Assembly (NCBI GenBank): GCA_902492895.1
Contig: CABUNG010000001.1
Coordinates: 1 to 64,000, forward strand
Direction of reading: 5' to 3'
Length of the DNA: 64,000 nucleotides
Origin: an uncultured Oscillospiraceae bacterium
Lineage (GTDB): Bacteria > Bacillota > Clostridia > Oscillospirales > Acutalibacteraceae
Positions 24,932 through 33,969 of the stretch are shown piece by piece. Both the position numbers and the translations under genes were made by a program. Under the pieces are notes generated by a model. That model was not told the origin of the DNA. It saw only the letters and a list, made by a program, of their open reading frames with translations, and made no database searches. Numbering within the stretch: position 1 is the stretch's first letter; every line of letters starts with the position of its first letter.

Positions 24932-25815
24932 TCGATCCGTTGCAACGCCGCGTTCCAAACGCCCGTTGCGGTCACGCCGTCCAAATCGTCAAAGAGGATC
25001 AAGAACGGGTTTGTTGTAATGTCATTGAAAAGCACGGCTTCCAGCATTTCAATTCGCGCGGTGTTGTTCTGGATCAGGTTCAGCAAATGCCCCGCGGCGT
25101 CTTCGTCAAGGACATTTTGCAAGGTTGCGAACCATGCGTTGAAGTCGTTTTCTGCGTCGGTCTTAAAGTCGTTCATGTAGGCTTCAAGGGCGGCGTACTG
25201 CTGATCGCCCAAAAGCTCCAAACTTTCCATATAGGAAACAAGATCGTTGAATTCGTCAACGCTCATTTCCTTATAGTCAGCAAACCACGCTTCAAGTTGC
25301 GCGTTGAATGCGTCGGTGTCTATCTGATCCACCACGCCCGCAACCACGCCGCACAAGGAACCATCAAGGCGGCGATCCGTTATGTTTGCCTGTGAAATGG
25401 CCGTAACGCCTGCGCCTACAAGCACATCGGCAAGACACAATTCGTATGCGTCCGCGTCCCTCTGCAAAGCAGGGGCGACGGGGGAAGTTGCAGGCGCGGA
25501 AGACTTCACCGCAACGGAAATTTTGCGTTCGGTCAAATCCCACCGCACAACAATTCGGTCAATGCGGTTCAACACGCCGTCCGCGGTTGCCAGCGTTACG
25601 GGCAAATCGCTTGTGTTGTAATAAAAATAGCCGTTGATCCACGCTTTACCCGTTTTCACGGCGACGGCCATTCCTGAACCCGCTACCACTTGAAGGCTTG
25701 TGGAAGGGACAGGGAACACGCCGTTTCCAATGAATGAAGCAAAATATTCAGCCCATTCTTCCGCGCGGTACACGCGATCGCCGGAAACACTGTTGAAGAA
25801 ACTTGATTTTTCCAT
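24925..25815 (-). CDS. Baseplate/tail fibre protein
   Basis: A 296-residue structural protein. Residues 1-180 include YRAEEWAEYFASFIGNGVFP and LNRIDRIVVRWDLTERKISV, typical of the first protein after the tail endopeptidase in clostridial siphophages (BppU-like or upper-fibre). Residues 180-260 form a long helix (AQLEAWFADYKEMSVDEFND). It probably attaches the variable adhesin or carries fibres to the tail tip. Confidence 0.7.
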   Translation of the reverse strand: MEKSSFFNSVSGDRVYRAEEWAEYFASFIGNGVFPVPSTSLQVVAGSGMAVAVKTGKAWINGYFYYNTSDLPVTLATADGVLNRIDRIVVRWDLTERKISVAVKSSAPATSPVAPALQRDADAYELCLADVLVGAGVTAISQANITDRRLDGSLCGVVAGVVDQIDTDAFNAQLEAWFADYKEMSVDEFNDLVSYMESLELLGDQQYAALEAYMNDFKTDAENDFNAWFATLQNVLDEDAAGHLLNLIQNNTARIEMLEAVLFNDITTNPFLILFDDLDGVTATGVWNAALQRIEC

Positions 25816-25827
25816 ATTTGCACCCCT

Positions 25828-26943
25828 TTACTTTGTAATCTGCCTGATCTGTGTAATCAGGGCGGGCAAGCTCTCCCCGAAAGTAATGTCTATTTCCTCC
25901 ATGTTCTGTTGATAGGTTTCCGCAACCTCCGTTATCCGGACATTGATTTTTATACCCCATCGTTTATTAACGCATGTCACACGATCGCCCAAGTCGTAAT
26001 CTTCCCTGTACTTCAAATTCGCGTGCGTGTTGATCGTGCTGGAAAAGCTCAATGTTTCGGCGTATTGTTCCAGCTCCGACGCGCCGCGCTCTTCAAGACA
26101 GGCTAAATATTCTTCATCGGTGCGCGTGATCTCTTCGTCGTTCTCGTTGGTGTATTTCTTCGTAATGTCCGTTGCATTCACAAAGACTTCTTCACGGTCA
26201 AGGCCAGCCGCGCCGCCGCCAACTTCGGCCACAACGCGCGGTTCGGCTTCTTCGCCGCCCACATAAGCCGTTGATTTCAGGTTTTCAATGCTGTTTGTGT
26301 ATTCCTGTTCCGTGATATTATCGAATTCCTGTGAAAAAATGCACGGCGGGTTTTCGGTTTGGTCTGCGGTCAAATCGCGGCCTTTATACACACTGAAATA
26401 GTGCTTTCCGGTCTTCACATCGGTTCGCAACCGGAAGCCCAATTTTGCCGCCTTCGCCGCGGTTTCCACGGCAAGAAGGGCGTTTGTGAAGGCTTCGGAA
26501 GTATAGTCTATTTTCCCGCTTCCGGTGTCTTCGTCCGTGGGATCAATTAAGACATTCGGGATCGCGCGGGTGGCCACTTTCGGGGAAACGACCGTTTCGC
26601 GGACAATCCGGTATAAAATATCCTGCGTCCCGCTCGTTGCGGTGATCTGATCGCGTACAATGCGCTTCCCGATCCATTGCGTGATAAACTTTCCTTGCAC
26701 TTCGATTTCTTCAAGCCCCTGTGAATTCTTGCTAATGTGAACATACCTGATTTCTGCCGCCTCGGTGTCCCCGCGCTTCATTATCAGGTTGTTTTTTACC
26801 AGAAGGGAAACATGCTTGCTTGTGAAAGGCACAAGCAACTTGAATTCGCCCGCCGACCAATACCGCCGCGTCCAGATTAACGAATTGATTTCATCAATTA
26901 CGCCGTGCAATATCATGTCGCGGTCATAAATATATAGCTCCAT
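25828..26943 (-). CDS. Tail protein, ReqiPepy6 Gp37-like
   Basis: This 371-residue protein begins MELYIYDRDMILHGVIDE and has SLIWTRRYWSAGEFKLLVP and the later RVTCVNKRWGIKINVRITEV, all typical of the Gp37-like (Tal, tail-associated) family of siphoviruses. It forms the central tail-tip hub next to the distal tail protein. There is no added peptidase domain at this length. It starts 3 bp after the distal tail gene. Confidence 0.85.
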   Translation of the reverse strand: MELYIYDRDMILHGVIDEINSLIWTRRYWSAGEFKLLVPFTSKHVSLLVKNNLIMKRGDTEAAEIRYVHISKNSQGLEEIEVQGKFITQWIGKRIVRDQITATSGTQDILYRIVRETVVSPKVATRAIPNVLIDPTDEDTGSGKIDYTSEAFTNALLAVETAAKAAKLGFRLRTDVKTGKHYFSVYKGRDLTADQTENPPCIFSQEFDNITEQEYTNSIENLKSTAYVGGEEAEPRVVAEVGGGAAGLDREEVFVNATDITKKYTNENDEEITRTDEEYLACLEERGASELEQYAETLSFSSTINTHANLKYREDYDLGDRVTCVNKRWGIKINVRITEVAETYQQNMEEIDITFGESLPALITQIRQITK

Positions 26944-26946
26944 TCG

Positions 26947-27825
26947 TCACACCCCCAAATAAAGATCGTCGTGATAAATGGATACTTCCAAATTTTCAAG
27001 GTTTTCTTCCGCGGAATACCTGTAAAGGTTATCACCGACCGAAAGTTGAAAATATGTGCTGTCCACATCAAGATAACGGAACGCGTCAGAAGTCACGCCG
27101 TCGCGTTGTAATGTTACTTCTTTTTCCCCGTATCCCGTGGACACGCTCAAAATGTCGCCAGCTTGAAGCGTGATATTCAGCTTTATAAACTCCTGTGTGT
27201 CCACATTCAAAAGGGAAGGATTTTTGACAACGCCAAGCGCGCGGAACTCTACGCGAATACCCGCTTGCACATCACCTTCGTTATAGACATTCACGATCAA
27301 AGAAGGCTGTCTATACCCGATTTCCCAACCTTCCGCAAGAGGGATTTCAACGGGGAATTCAAGGCCGCCGATCCATGTCGCTATATCGTCCCGCGTCTTT
27401 GCCTCTTTTCTCCAAAACGGATTAAGGCAAAGAAGCTGTATTGTGAAGTCCTGAAAAATAGCCTTCCGCGTGAAGGCGGGCGCGTTGTCGATCTTGCAGT
27501 CAATCACGCGCCGGAAGTCGCCGTATTCGTATGTCAGTGTCGCGGAATACTGCGGGTTTAACACACGGTTCATTTGCCTTCGGTAATCCCGCATTCTGTC
27601 CTTGTCCCGCTCCCTGATACTTCCGACAATCTCAATTTCGCGGGATTGAATGCGGTTGCCTAAATAGGTGTCGCCGTCCTGTCCCATGCTGTTAATGCTG
27701 TAAATCTCGTTGCGCACATCAGAAAGGCCGCTAACCTCGTTTGTGTGAAAAATAGAAGCGTGGGAAAAGGTGATACTTTCCCCACGCTCATTCGTATAAA
27801 TCAGCTTTTCGATTTTCTTTGCCAT
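26947..27825 (-). CDS. Distal tail protein (Dit)
   Basis: A 292-residue protein starting MAKKIEKLIYTNERGESITF. It contains QDGDTYLGNRIQSREIEIVG and MNRVLNPQYSATLTYEYGDF followed by NPFWRKEAKTRDDI, the sequence pattern of siphovirus distal tail (phage tail family) proteins. Dit hexamers close the tail tube and hold the tip. It overlaps the tape measure stop by one base. Confidence 0.88.
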   Translation of the reverse strand: MAKKIEKLIYTNERGESITFSHASIFHTNEVSGLSDVRNEIYSINSMGQDGDTYLGNRIQSREIEIVGSIRERDKDRMRDYRRQMNRVLNPQYSATLTYEYGDFRRVIDCKIDNAPAFTRKAIFQDFTIQLLCLNPFWRKEAKTRDDIATWIGGLEFPVEIPLAEGWEIGYRQPSLIVNVYNEGDVQAGIRVEFRALGVVKNPSLLNVDTQEFIKLNITLQAGDILSVSTGYGEKEVTLQRDGVTSDAFRYLDVDSTYFQLSVGDNLYRYSAEENLENLEVSIYHDDLYLGV

Positions 27826-30800
27826 CAGCCCATAACCTCCCGTGCAATCAAGCGGAATTGCTTTGCCGCCTCGCGCTGTTGTTGTGCATAGCTCGTTTCG
27901 TTCGCATAGATATTTTGAACCACTTGCACGCCGCGGGCGGCGTTGTCGTTCCTGCCGATCCTTCCGGACGGTCTTTGCGGCTCCGGAACGGTTGAAGCCG
28001 TCGCCCTGCGGATTGTCTTTTCAACATTCTGCATTTCACGGGCGAAGCCTTCGCCTAAACCTTCGGCCATGTATGCGCCGATCCCTGCAAATGCCTTCGA
28101 CGGGGAAGCAATCTGCATTTCCGCTTCTACGGCGGCGACAATTTCGCGCATCATAGAACGCACTTTGCTTTCCAGCCACCCCGACATATTTTGAAAGCCC
28201 TGCCAGATACCGCGCACCATTTCTTCACCCGCCGCCGTGAACTGCGATACAAACCCGTTGATCGTCGTTAAAATCGACTGTATGATCTGCGGGATTTTTG
28301 CCGTAATCTGCGGCGTGCCCTGCACCATGCCGGACGCTATGGCCTTGTCAATATCAACGCCCGCCGCGGTGAACTTCGGTTGTTGCGCGGTGAAGGCGGT
28401 AATAATCGACTGGACGATCTGCGGGATAATGTTTGTAATATTCGGCGTTCCCGTTGTCATGCCGGAAGCAATATACTTCGTCATGTCAACGCCGATCTGA
28501 TTAAGGCGCGCCGCCTGCGCTGTAAGCCCTGCTGTTACCCGCTCGACAATGGCCGATACCGCGCCGTCAAGCGCGCCGATATTCGCTATAATGCCATCGT
28601 TTACGGCTTGCACGGCTTCTTGTGCTGTAAGTGTGCCCGCGCTTCCCATTGCGCCCTGCATGTCCGCGGAAACGGTATCCATACCGCCGCCGAAGCCCTC
28701 GCCAACGCCCGCGGCCATGTTGCCGCCAATGTCAGCGAAAACCGTTGAAGGGGAATGAATGCCAAGAAAATTCTTGATACCGTCCACAATGCCGCCAAAG
28801 AAGCCCGTTACCTGATCCCACAACCAGCCCGCGGCGTTCTGGATACCCTGCCAAATGCCGGAAACAATATTGCCGCCGATCTCTACGATCTGATATGCAA
28901 GGCTTCCGAACGCCTGCACGATACCCGTTACAATCTGCGGAACCGCCTTCACGATTTCGGCAATAATTGTCGGAAGGTTTTGGATCAGGGAAACGAATAG
29001 TTGAACGCCCGCTTGAATGATCTGCGGGATATTGGAAACAACGGCGTTCACCAACGCGCCCACAATCTGCGGGATCGCGGGTACAATGGTTTGAATGATC
29101 TGCGGCAACGCCTGAATAAGCGCAACCAGCAAATCAATTCCGGCTTGCACGATCTGCGGAATGCTCCCGATCACCGCCGTTACAATTCCGTCGATAATCT
29201 GCGGAATAGCTGTAACAATGGTTTCGATAATCTGCGGCAACGCGTCGATCAGCGCGGTTAATAGGTCAATTCCCGCTTGAATGATCTGCGGGATAGAGGC
29301 AAGCAGATTTTCGACAAGGCTTGTAATAATCTGTGGAATGGCCGCAATTAGAACGGGGATCGCGGCAATCAGCCCTTGCGCAAGCCCTGTTATCAACTGC
29401 AACGCCGCGTCGATCAGCATAGGGATATTTTCAACCAGCGTTTGCACCATAGCAACGACCACTTCAACGATTTTCGGTAACAACTGCGGCAACGCCTGTC
29501 CGATCCCGTTTGCCAGCGCAAGGACAATTTGCAACGCGCCTTCGACAAGCAGGGGAAGGGCGGCGATCAACCCGTCAATCAGGGCAAGAAGAATTTGTGT
29601 TGCGGCCTGCGCAATCGCCGGAAGCGCGGCAACCAGCCCTTGCACAAGCGCGGTTATCATGTCCACCGCCGCCGTTGTGATCTGTGGTAGGCTTGCTACA
29701 AGCCCATCGACCAGCCCTAACACAATTTCGGTTGCAAAGTCCGTTACTTGCGGAAGGATTGTCGAAAAGTCTTCAATCAGCCCCGCAAGGGCTGTCCCGA
29801 AGGTGTCGGACATTTTGGAAATATCGCCGTTCGCGGAAGCTGCGCCCGCCGAAAGCTCGTTGACAAAATCAGAAAGGGCGGGCAACGCTTCTTCGCCAAT
29901 CGGAAGAACAAAATTCGTTTTCAGCACGCGGCCAAGCCCCGACATAGCGGAACCGAAGTCGTCATATTTAACGGCGTTGATTTTGGAAAGCGCGTCGGTT
30001 GTGGTGCTGATCTCCCCGTTAAGGTTCGTCAACGCCTGCATACCTTCAACGCCCAAATCTTCCCACATCGTACCGAACAAGGCCACGCCCGCGGTATTCT
30101 GCGCTAAAGGATCGTCCATTGCGAAAAGGGCGGTTGTCACATCGTCAAAAGCTTTCGCGGCCTGCTCCCCGCCTGCGGCAAAGGCCGCCGCGGTTTCATC
30201 GGCGTTCAAGCCTATATCCTTGAACGCCTGCATTGTGCCGTCTGATCCGTCTTTAACCCTGATCCCGAATTCCTTTACCGCGTCGCCCAGCTTGTCAACG
30301 GAAAAGGTGCCAGCGTCCGCGCCGTTTGCAAAGCTGTTGAACATGTCTTCCGCGTCCAGCCCTAACGACTTGAAATGCACGGAATATTCGTTGATACTGT
30401 CCAGCAAATCCCCGTTTTTATCAAGGCCGTTTTGCGCTCCCTGCGCAATCAGATTGAACGCCTCTTCACCAGATAGCCCAAACTGATCCATAAGCATATT
30501 GACGGCGCGCATTTGCTCTTGAATATCAAAGCCGAATGTATCGCGCAACATCAAAGCGTTTTGTGTCAGCTCTTCAATTTTCGTCGGATCAACTTCGCCG
30601 GAAGTCTGCGCCACGGTTGCCATTGACGCGGCTATATCGTCCATGTTCTCCCCGAAGTTGTTGTTGTAGATACGCAACATTGCGTCTTCAAAGCCGTTCG
30701 CGGCGGCCTCCGCAATGCCTGTTGACGCTTCAAAATCGTTCATTGCGCCTTTGACTTCATCAGCGAAGCCCACGGCGTACCCGATCCCCGCAACCATAGC

Positions 30801-31340
30801 CGTTCCAATGGCGGCCACGCCTACGCCGATCGTTTTCAAACCTTTTCCAAGCGCGCCAGCTACGGAAGAAACTTTGCCGCCCAATCCGTCCAGCGCGCCG
30901 CCTGTGCTTTCGGCTTCCTGTGAAATATCCTCCAAGCCGTCCGAAAAATCGTTTGAAGCGTTGCGCACCTCTTCTAATCCTGCGTCAAGGTTTCTGATCT
31001 CGTTTTCCGTTTTAATCATTGCGGCGCGGGCGTAATTCAGGTTTGTTTCCATCTTTTTAGCCGCTTCGGAAGTCCCTTGCCCCGCGTCCTGATACTTTTT
31101 CAAGGCGGCTTCCGCTTCGGCAACCTTCTTTTTCTGCTCTTCAAGCCGCTTGTTCAAAACATCTTGCTTCGCGGTCATTGCCTCTATGCTGTCGGCGTTC
31201 CCCTCGAAAGTTGCCGAAACAACCTTCATTTCGGACGCAATGGCCTTCAAAGAAGCGTCGATTTCTTTACAAGCCTTCTTGTATTCCTGTTCGCCGTCAA
31301 CGGCAATTTCGGTTTTGATCTGGTCTTCTTTTCCGGCCAC
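27825..31340 (-). CDS. Tail tape measure protein
   Basis: The longest prophage gene (1171 residues) sets tail length. Residues 10-125 form a coiled coil (EMKVVSATFEGNADSIEAMT onward). Residues 150-190 are Gly-rich and hydrophobic (GLKTIGVGVAAIGTAMVAGI). Residues about 545-870 hold seven or more hydrophobic repeats of about 45 residues built on PQIIQAGIDLLTALIDALPQ. The C-terminal third has HSPSTVFADIGGNMAAGVGEG and IASPSKAFAGIGAYMAEG, common in phage tape measures. Confidence 0.95.
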   Translation of the reverse strand: MAGKEDQIKTEIAVDGEQEYKKACKEIDASLKAIASEMKVVSATFEGNADSIEAMTAKQDVLNKRLEEQKKKVAEAEAALKKYQDAGQGTSEAAKKMETNLNYARAAMIKTENEIRNLDAGLEEVRNASNDFSDGLEDISQEAESTGGALDGLGGKVSSVAGALGKGLKTIGVGVAAIGTAMVAGIGYAVGFADEVKGAMNDFEASTGIAEAAANGFEDAMLRIYNNNFGENMDDIAASMATVAQTSGEVDPTKIEELTQNALMLRDTFGFDIQEQMRAVNMLMDQFGLSGEEAFNLIAQGAQNGLDKNGDLLDSINEYSVHFKSLGLDAEDMFNSFANGADAGTFSVDKLGDAVKEFGIRVKDGSDGTMQAFKDIGLNADETAAAFAAGGEQAAKAFDDVTTALFAMDDPLAQNTAGVALFGTMWEDLGVEGMQALTNLNGEISTTTDALSKINAVKYDDFGSAMSGLGRVLKTNFVLPIGEEALPALSDFVNELSAGAASANGDISKMSDTFGTALAGLIEDFSTILPQVTDFATEIVLGLVDGLVASLPQITTAAVDMITALVQGLVAALPAIAQAATQILLALIDGLIAALPLLVEGALQIVLALANGIGQALPQLLPKIVEVVVAMVQTLVENIPMLIDAALQLITGLAQGLIAAIPVLIAAIPQIITSLVENLLASIPQIIQAGIDLLTALIDALPQIIETIVTAIPQIIDGIVTAVIGSIPQIVQAGIDLLVALIQALPQIIQTIVPAIPQIVGALVNAVVSNIPQIIQAGVQLFVSLIQNLPTIIAEIVKAVPQIVTGIVQAFGSLAYQIVEIGGNIVSGIWQGIQNAAGWLWDQVTGFFGGIVDGIKNFLGIHSPSTVFADIGGNMAAGVGEGFGGGMDTVSADMQGAMGSAGTLTAQEAVQAVNDGIIANIGALDGAVSAIVERVTAGLTAQAARLNQIGVDMTKYIASGMTTGTPNITNIIPQIVQSIITAFTAQQPKFTAAGVDIDKAIASGMVQGTPQITAKIPQIIQSILTTINGFVSQFTAAGEEMVRGIWQGFQNMSGWLESKVRSMMREIVAAVEAEMQIASPSKAFAGIGAYMAEGLGEGFAREMQNVEKTIRRATASTVPEPQRPSGRIGRNDNAARGVQVVQNIYANETSYAQQQREAAKQFRLIAREVMG

Positions 31341-31543
31341 TTATAACCCCCCTAACACATCGTCAATGTCCGCTTCTTTTTCCTCCGGTTTGAAGCGATC
31401 CGGATTGAATTCTCTGTGAATTCGGAACAAAGCAAGGATTTTATACGGTGTCATGCGCCACACTTCGCGTTCTGGCCAGTGTAGAAGCGTAACGCCGATA
31501 TAAAGCAGGCGGGCAAGGTCTATTACTCCTTGCCCGCCTGTGC
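31341..31543 (-). CDS. Tail assembly chaperone extension (gpGT) by -1 frameshift
   Basis: In the -1 frame relative to the upstream chaperone, codons continue as ARLLYIGVTLLHWPEREVWR then MTPYKILALF, ending RFKPEEKEADIDDVLGGL. This is the usual T-extension seen in HK97-like phages and lacks its own good SD. Ribosomes would enter from 31523-31915 at the slippery heptamer A-AAA-AAC (31544-31550). The fusion would recruit tape measure and tail tube proteins. Confidence 0.75.
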
Positions 31544-31915
31544 GTTTTTTCTCTCTTCTTCCGCGTATTCCGGTTCGTCGTCTTCATCGTCCTGCGGCGG
31601 CTCCGTTGTGCCGCTGTTTCCCATTGCAAACGCCTTGAAAATCGCGGTTTTAACCTCGTTGAAGTTGCCTGTGTGGATCATTTTTCCTACCTGTTTTTCG
31701 GTCAACTGCTCTTCGCCGTCGTCTGCGCCCTCATTCAGAAGCAGGGTAAGAAGCCAGCGAAGATTTTTAATGCCGTCTTTGCCTTTCAGCATTTCGGCCA
31801 GCTTGTCAAAGCCCCCGAATTTGTCTTGCATTTCGTCAATGACATTCAGGGAAAACAGCAAATGCCGTTCTTTATCAAGGACGATCGGCAAACGCCCGTC
31901 TTTAATCGCACTCAT
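31523..31915 (-). CDS. Tail assembly chaperone (gpG-like)
   Basis: This 130-residue acidic protein (LNVIDEMQDKFGGFDKLAEM, then GKDGIKNLRWLLTLLLNEGA) lies between tail tube and tape measure genes, where siphoviruses encode the gpG/gpGT chaperone pair. Near its end the codons AGA AAA AAC form a slippery site; slipping -1 gives the longer gpGT form. Confidence 0.85.
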   Translation of the reverse strand: MSAIKDGRLPIVLDKERHLLFSLNVIDEMQDKFGGFDKLAEMLKGKDGIKNLRWLLTLLLNEGADDGEEQLTEKQVGKMIHTGNFNEVKTAIFKAFAMGNSGTTEPPQDDEDDEPEYAEEERKNAQAGKE

Positions 31916-31929
31916 AACAAAATAGGGGA

Positions 31930-31962
31930 AGCCCCGTCAAAGGGCTTCCCCGTGCCTCCTTT
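31930..31962 (-). terminator. Hairpin between tail tube and chaperone genes
   Basis: GGGGAAGCCC pairs with GGGCTTCCCC around a 7-nt loop. There is no clear U-run leftward, so it may attenuate transcription or stabilise the abundant tail-tube mRNA. Confidence 0.5.
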
Positions 31963-31993
31963 TCATATTTTGTTTTGTGACAGGCGGCCAGAA

Positions 31994-32557
31994 TTAGCCG
32001 CCCGAAGTGTTGTTCTGTTCACGAACCTTCGTAAACCAGCCTTGCGCCGCGGTTTCTGTGGGAAGTGCCACATGCTCCGCTTTCCAAAGGCCGTCAGGCC
32101 GCTTGATAAACTGCCCTGTGATCTCCGGCGTGGTGAATTCGATACTATCGCCCTTCGTCTGGTAACTCTCCGAAGGAATAGCAAACTTCACCTTGTAAAG
32201 CCAAATATACTTATACATGCCGTTCGCCTTCTTCGCGCGGAAGCCGATTGCCATATACGGGGGATCGTCGTTTTCTCCCGCATATACAACCTGATCGTCG
32301 TCCTGCGTCTGCCCCAAAATGGCCGCAAGATCGGCGGGCATAAGATCGTTTACATTCAGCGTCAGCTCTCCGGAAACGAATTCTTTTACCACTTCGTCCG
32401 CGCCGTCGTCCGCGTAAAGGATCGCTTCCGCTACCTCTACGGACATTTCCGCGCTAATGGCCTTCGCCATGCGCACGGGCGTTCCGTATGTTTCTTCGCC
32501 ATCTTTGCCCACGGTGATCGGCGCGCGGTAAAGATCGCGTAAACCAATAGTTGCCAT
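31994..32557 (-). CDS. Major tail tube protein
   Basis: A 187-residue protein of the phi13-type major tail family: TIGLRDLYRAPITVGKDGEE at the start, AKAISAEMSVEVAEAILYAD and GELTLNVNDLMPADLAAILG in the middle, and MAIGFRAKKANGMYKYIWLY near the end. It polymerises into the tail tube. Position and length fit. Confidence 0.92.
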   Translation of the reverse strand: MATIGLRDLYRAPITVGKDGEETYGTPVRMAKAISAEMSVEVAEAILYADDGADEVVKEFVSGELTLNVNDLMPADLAAILGQTQDDDQVVYAGENDDPPYMAIGFRAKKANGMYKYIWLYKVKFAIPSESYQTKGDSIEFTTPEITGQFIKRPDGLWKAEHVALPTETAAQGWFTKVREQNNTSGG

Positions 32558-32562
32558 AGTTT

Positions 32563-32907
32563 TTATACCTCCGTTTGTTCGTAATATTTCGCTTCAATCG
32601 GGACATGGTAAAACCCCGTGTCCCTCTCGTACACTTCCGGATCAATTACAAGCCCGTAAAAGCCCGCCGCCTTCAACGCCTGCTTCACACGGCGCAAAAG
32701 GGCGATATAATCGCGTTTCGAGTAAATATCAACCCTGTATGTGTATTCCGTGCCGTGCGTTTCGTCGTCTGCGGCGGCCATATCTTCCGAAGAAACAAGC
32801 TGATATGTGATATATGTACCAGCCTTCCCGCGGAAGAAGAGGCGCGCCACATTCGGGCAAAGCGCGTCAAGCGTGGATTTTAACAGGCGGTCAACTGTAT
32901 CTATCAT
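32563..32907 (-). CDS. Tail terminator / minor tail protein
   Basis: A 114-residue protein from ATG 32907 (MIDTVDRLLKSTLDALCPN), with YITYQLVSSEDMAAADDETH and HGTEYTYRVDIYSKRDYIAL. It sits between the gp10-like connector and the tail tube, the usual place for tail completion proteins. It overlaps the previous gene by 4 bp. Confidence 0.75.
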   Translation of the reverse strand: MIDTVDRLLKSTLDALCPNVARLFFRGKAGTYITYQLVSSEDMAAADDETHGTEYTYRVDIYSKRDYIALLRRVKQALKAAGFYGLVIDPEVYERDTGFYHVPIEAKYYEQTEV

Positions 32908-33311
32908 TCCTGTTCGTCCTCCCATGCCTGCCGCATAGCCGCTTGAACTTCCGGCGTTGCCTTCTGGTGCGAACGCGTGAACCACGGGCGCGCGGGCATG
33001 TTGGTTCGCCCGTATTGGTGGACAAAGCCAACGGTTGCGTTCCGCTCCCCGCGGCGGTTTTTCCCGTGCGGGTACACTTCCACGCATTGCCCCGAACCCC
33101 GCTTCTTTACGGCGGTGCATTTGATAGAATTTGCAAGATCGCCAGTAACACGGTTACTTGTAAATGTGCGCCGTATTTCCTCCTGTTCGGCCTTCACAAG
33201 CACCGCGCCGCCAGCTTTTAACATCTTCGGAACGGCCTTCGTCGCCCGCTCGCTCCGGCGCAAAAACGCTTCCTGCGCCGCTTCAATTCCGGATACCTCA
33301 AACCGCGCCAT
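32904..33311 (-). CDS. HK97 gp10-like protein
   Basis: This basic 135-residue protein has MARFEVSGIEAAQEAFLRRS and GFVHQYGRTNMPARPWFTRS, the latter close to the C-terminal signature (YGT-x-xMPARPF) of the HK97 gp10 family of head-tail connector or tail components. It overlaps its neighbours by a few bases. Confidence 0.9.
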   Translation of the reverse strand: MARFEVSGIEAAQEAFLRRSERATKAVPKMLKAGGAVLVKAEQEEIRRTFTSNRVTGDLANSIKCTAVKKRGSGQCVEVYPHGKNRRGERNATVGFVHQYGRTNMPARPWFTRSHQKATPEVQAAMRQAWEDEQE

Positions 33312-33669
33312 TGCCGCCGCCTCCTTCCGCGCCGCTGTCCGGTTCTTCGCTTTCTTCGACCGGAAGATCGGAAAGCGTCAATTCGGTAATTTCTCCGCTT
33401 TTGTTGACATAGGTTTTCAAAACCCTGTACCGCTTCCCGTTCAGCTCCGCGGCCTGTTGCCCCTCGTATTCTTCCGTGTAAACATCAACCTTCAATTCCA
33501 CTTGAAAGCCCGCTTGCGCGGCCTTGTAGAACTCGGAATAACCCGCGGATTTCACATTGCAAAAAATGGATTTCCGCGCTTCTTCCGGCTCATTCTGGAA
33601 CCCGTTTGCGTTTACCGCTTCGTCGGGCGGCTTCTGCGCGATCAAGGTAATTTCATCACCCCAACGCAT
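33298..33669 (-). CDS. Head closure protein
   Basis: About 123 residues from ATG 33669 (MRWGDEITLIAQKPPDE). VKSAGYSEFYKAAQAGFQVE and LNGKRYRVLKTYVNKSGEIT match the head-tail joining (SPP1 gp16-like) family. A GTG at 33678 would add three residues. The Glu/Gly-rich tail overlaps the next gene. Confidence 0.8.
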   Translation of the reverse strand: MRWGDEITLIAQKPPDEAVNANGFQNEPEEARKSIFCNVKSAGYSEFYKAAQAGFQVELKVDVYTEEYEGQQAAELNGKRYRVLKTYVNKSGEITELTLSDLPVEESEEPDSGAEGGGGNGAV

Positions 33670-33952
33670 GATAATCACCCGCCAAACTCAAAGAACATTT
33701 CAAGTAATCATAGGCCGCGCGGTATTTCTCGCTGTCTTCGGAATATCCGAAGTTTGCCTTTGCGTAAAGGACAATCGCCCGCGTGATAAGGGGATCGCCC
33801 GCCGCGGCCTCTTTGCCTTCGGCGGGCGTATCCTCCGGAACATTCACACCGACAAGGCGCAAATCCGCTTTGCAAGCGTCGATCAGGTCTTGTATTTCAT
33901 CGTCGAAAGCCGCCGTTTTTACGCGTAAGGCGTTTTTCACCTTGTCAAGCAT
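33656..33952 (-). CDS. Head-tail connector (gp6-like)
   Basis: A 98-residue helical protein: MLDKVKNALRVKTAAFDDEI, LIDACKADLRLVGVNVPEDT, ending FGYSEDSEKYRAAYDYLKCS. This is the HK97 gp6/SPP1 gp15 adaptor family, which docks on the portal ring. It follows the capsid gene by 17 bp. Confidence 0.88.
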   Translation of the reverse strand: MLDKVKNALRVKTAAFDDEIQDLIDACKADLRLVGVNVPEDTPAEGKEAAAGDPLITRAIVLYAKANFGYSEDSEKYRAAYDYLKCSLSLAGDYHALG

Positions 33953-33969
33953 GGTTTATCCCTCCCGAA

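Noticed and set aside
29281..30486. Rightward 401-codon frame
   Set aside because: Antisense to the tape measure repeats; Ser/Ile-rich low-complexity peptide with no motif.
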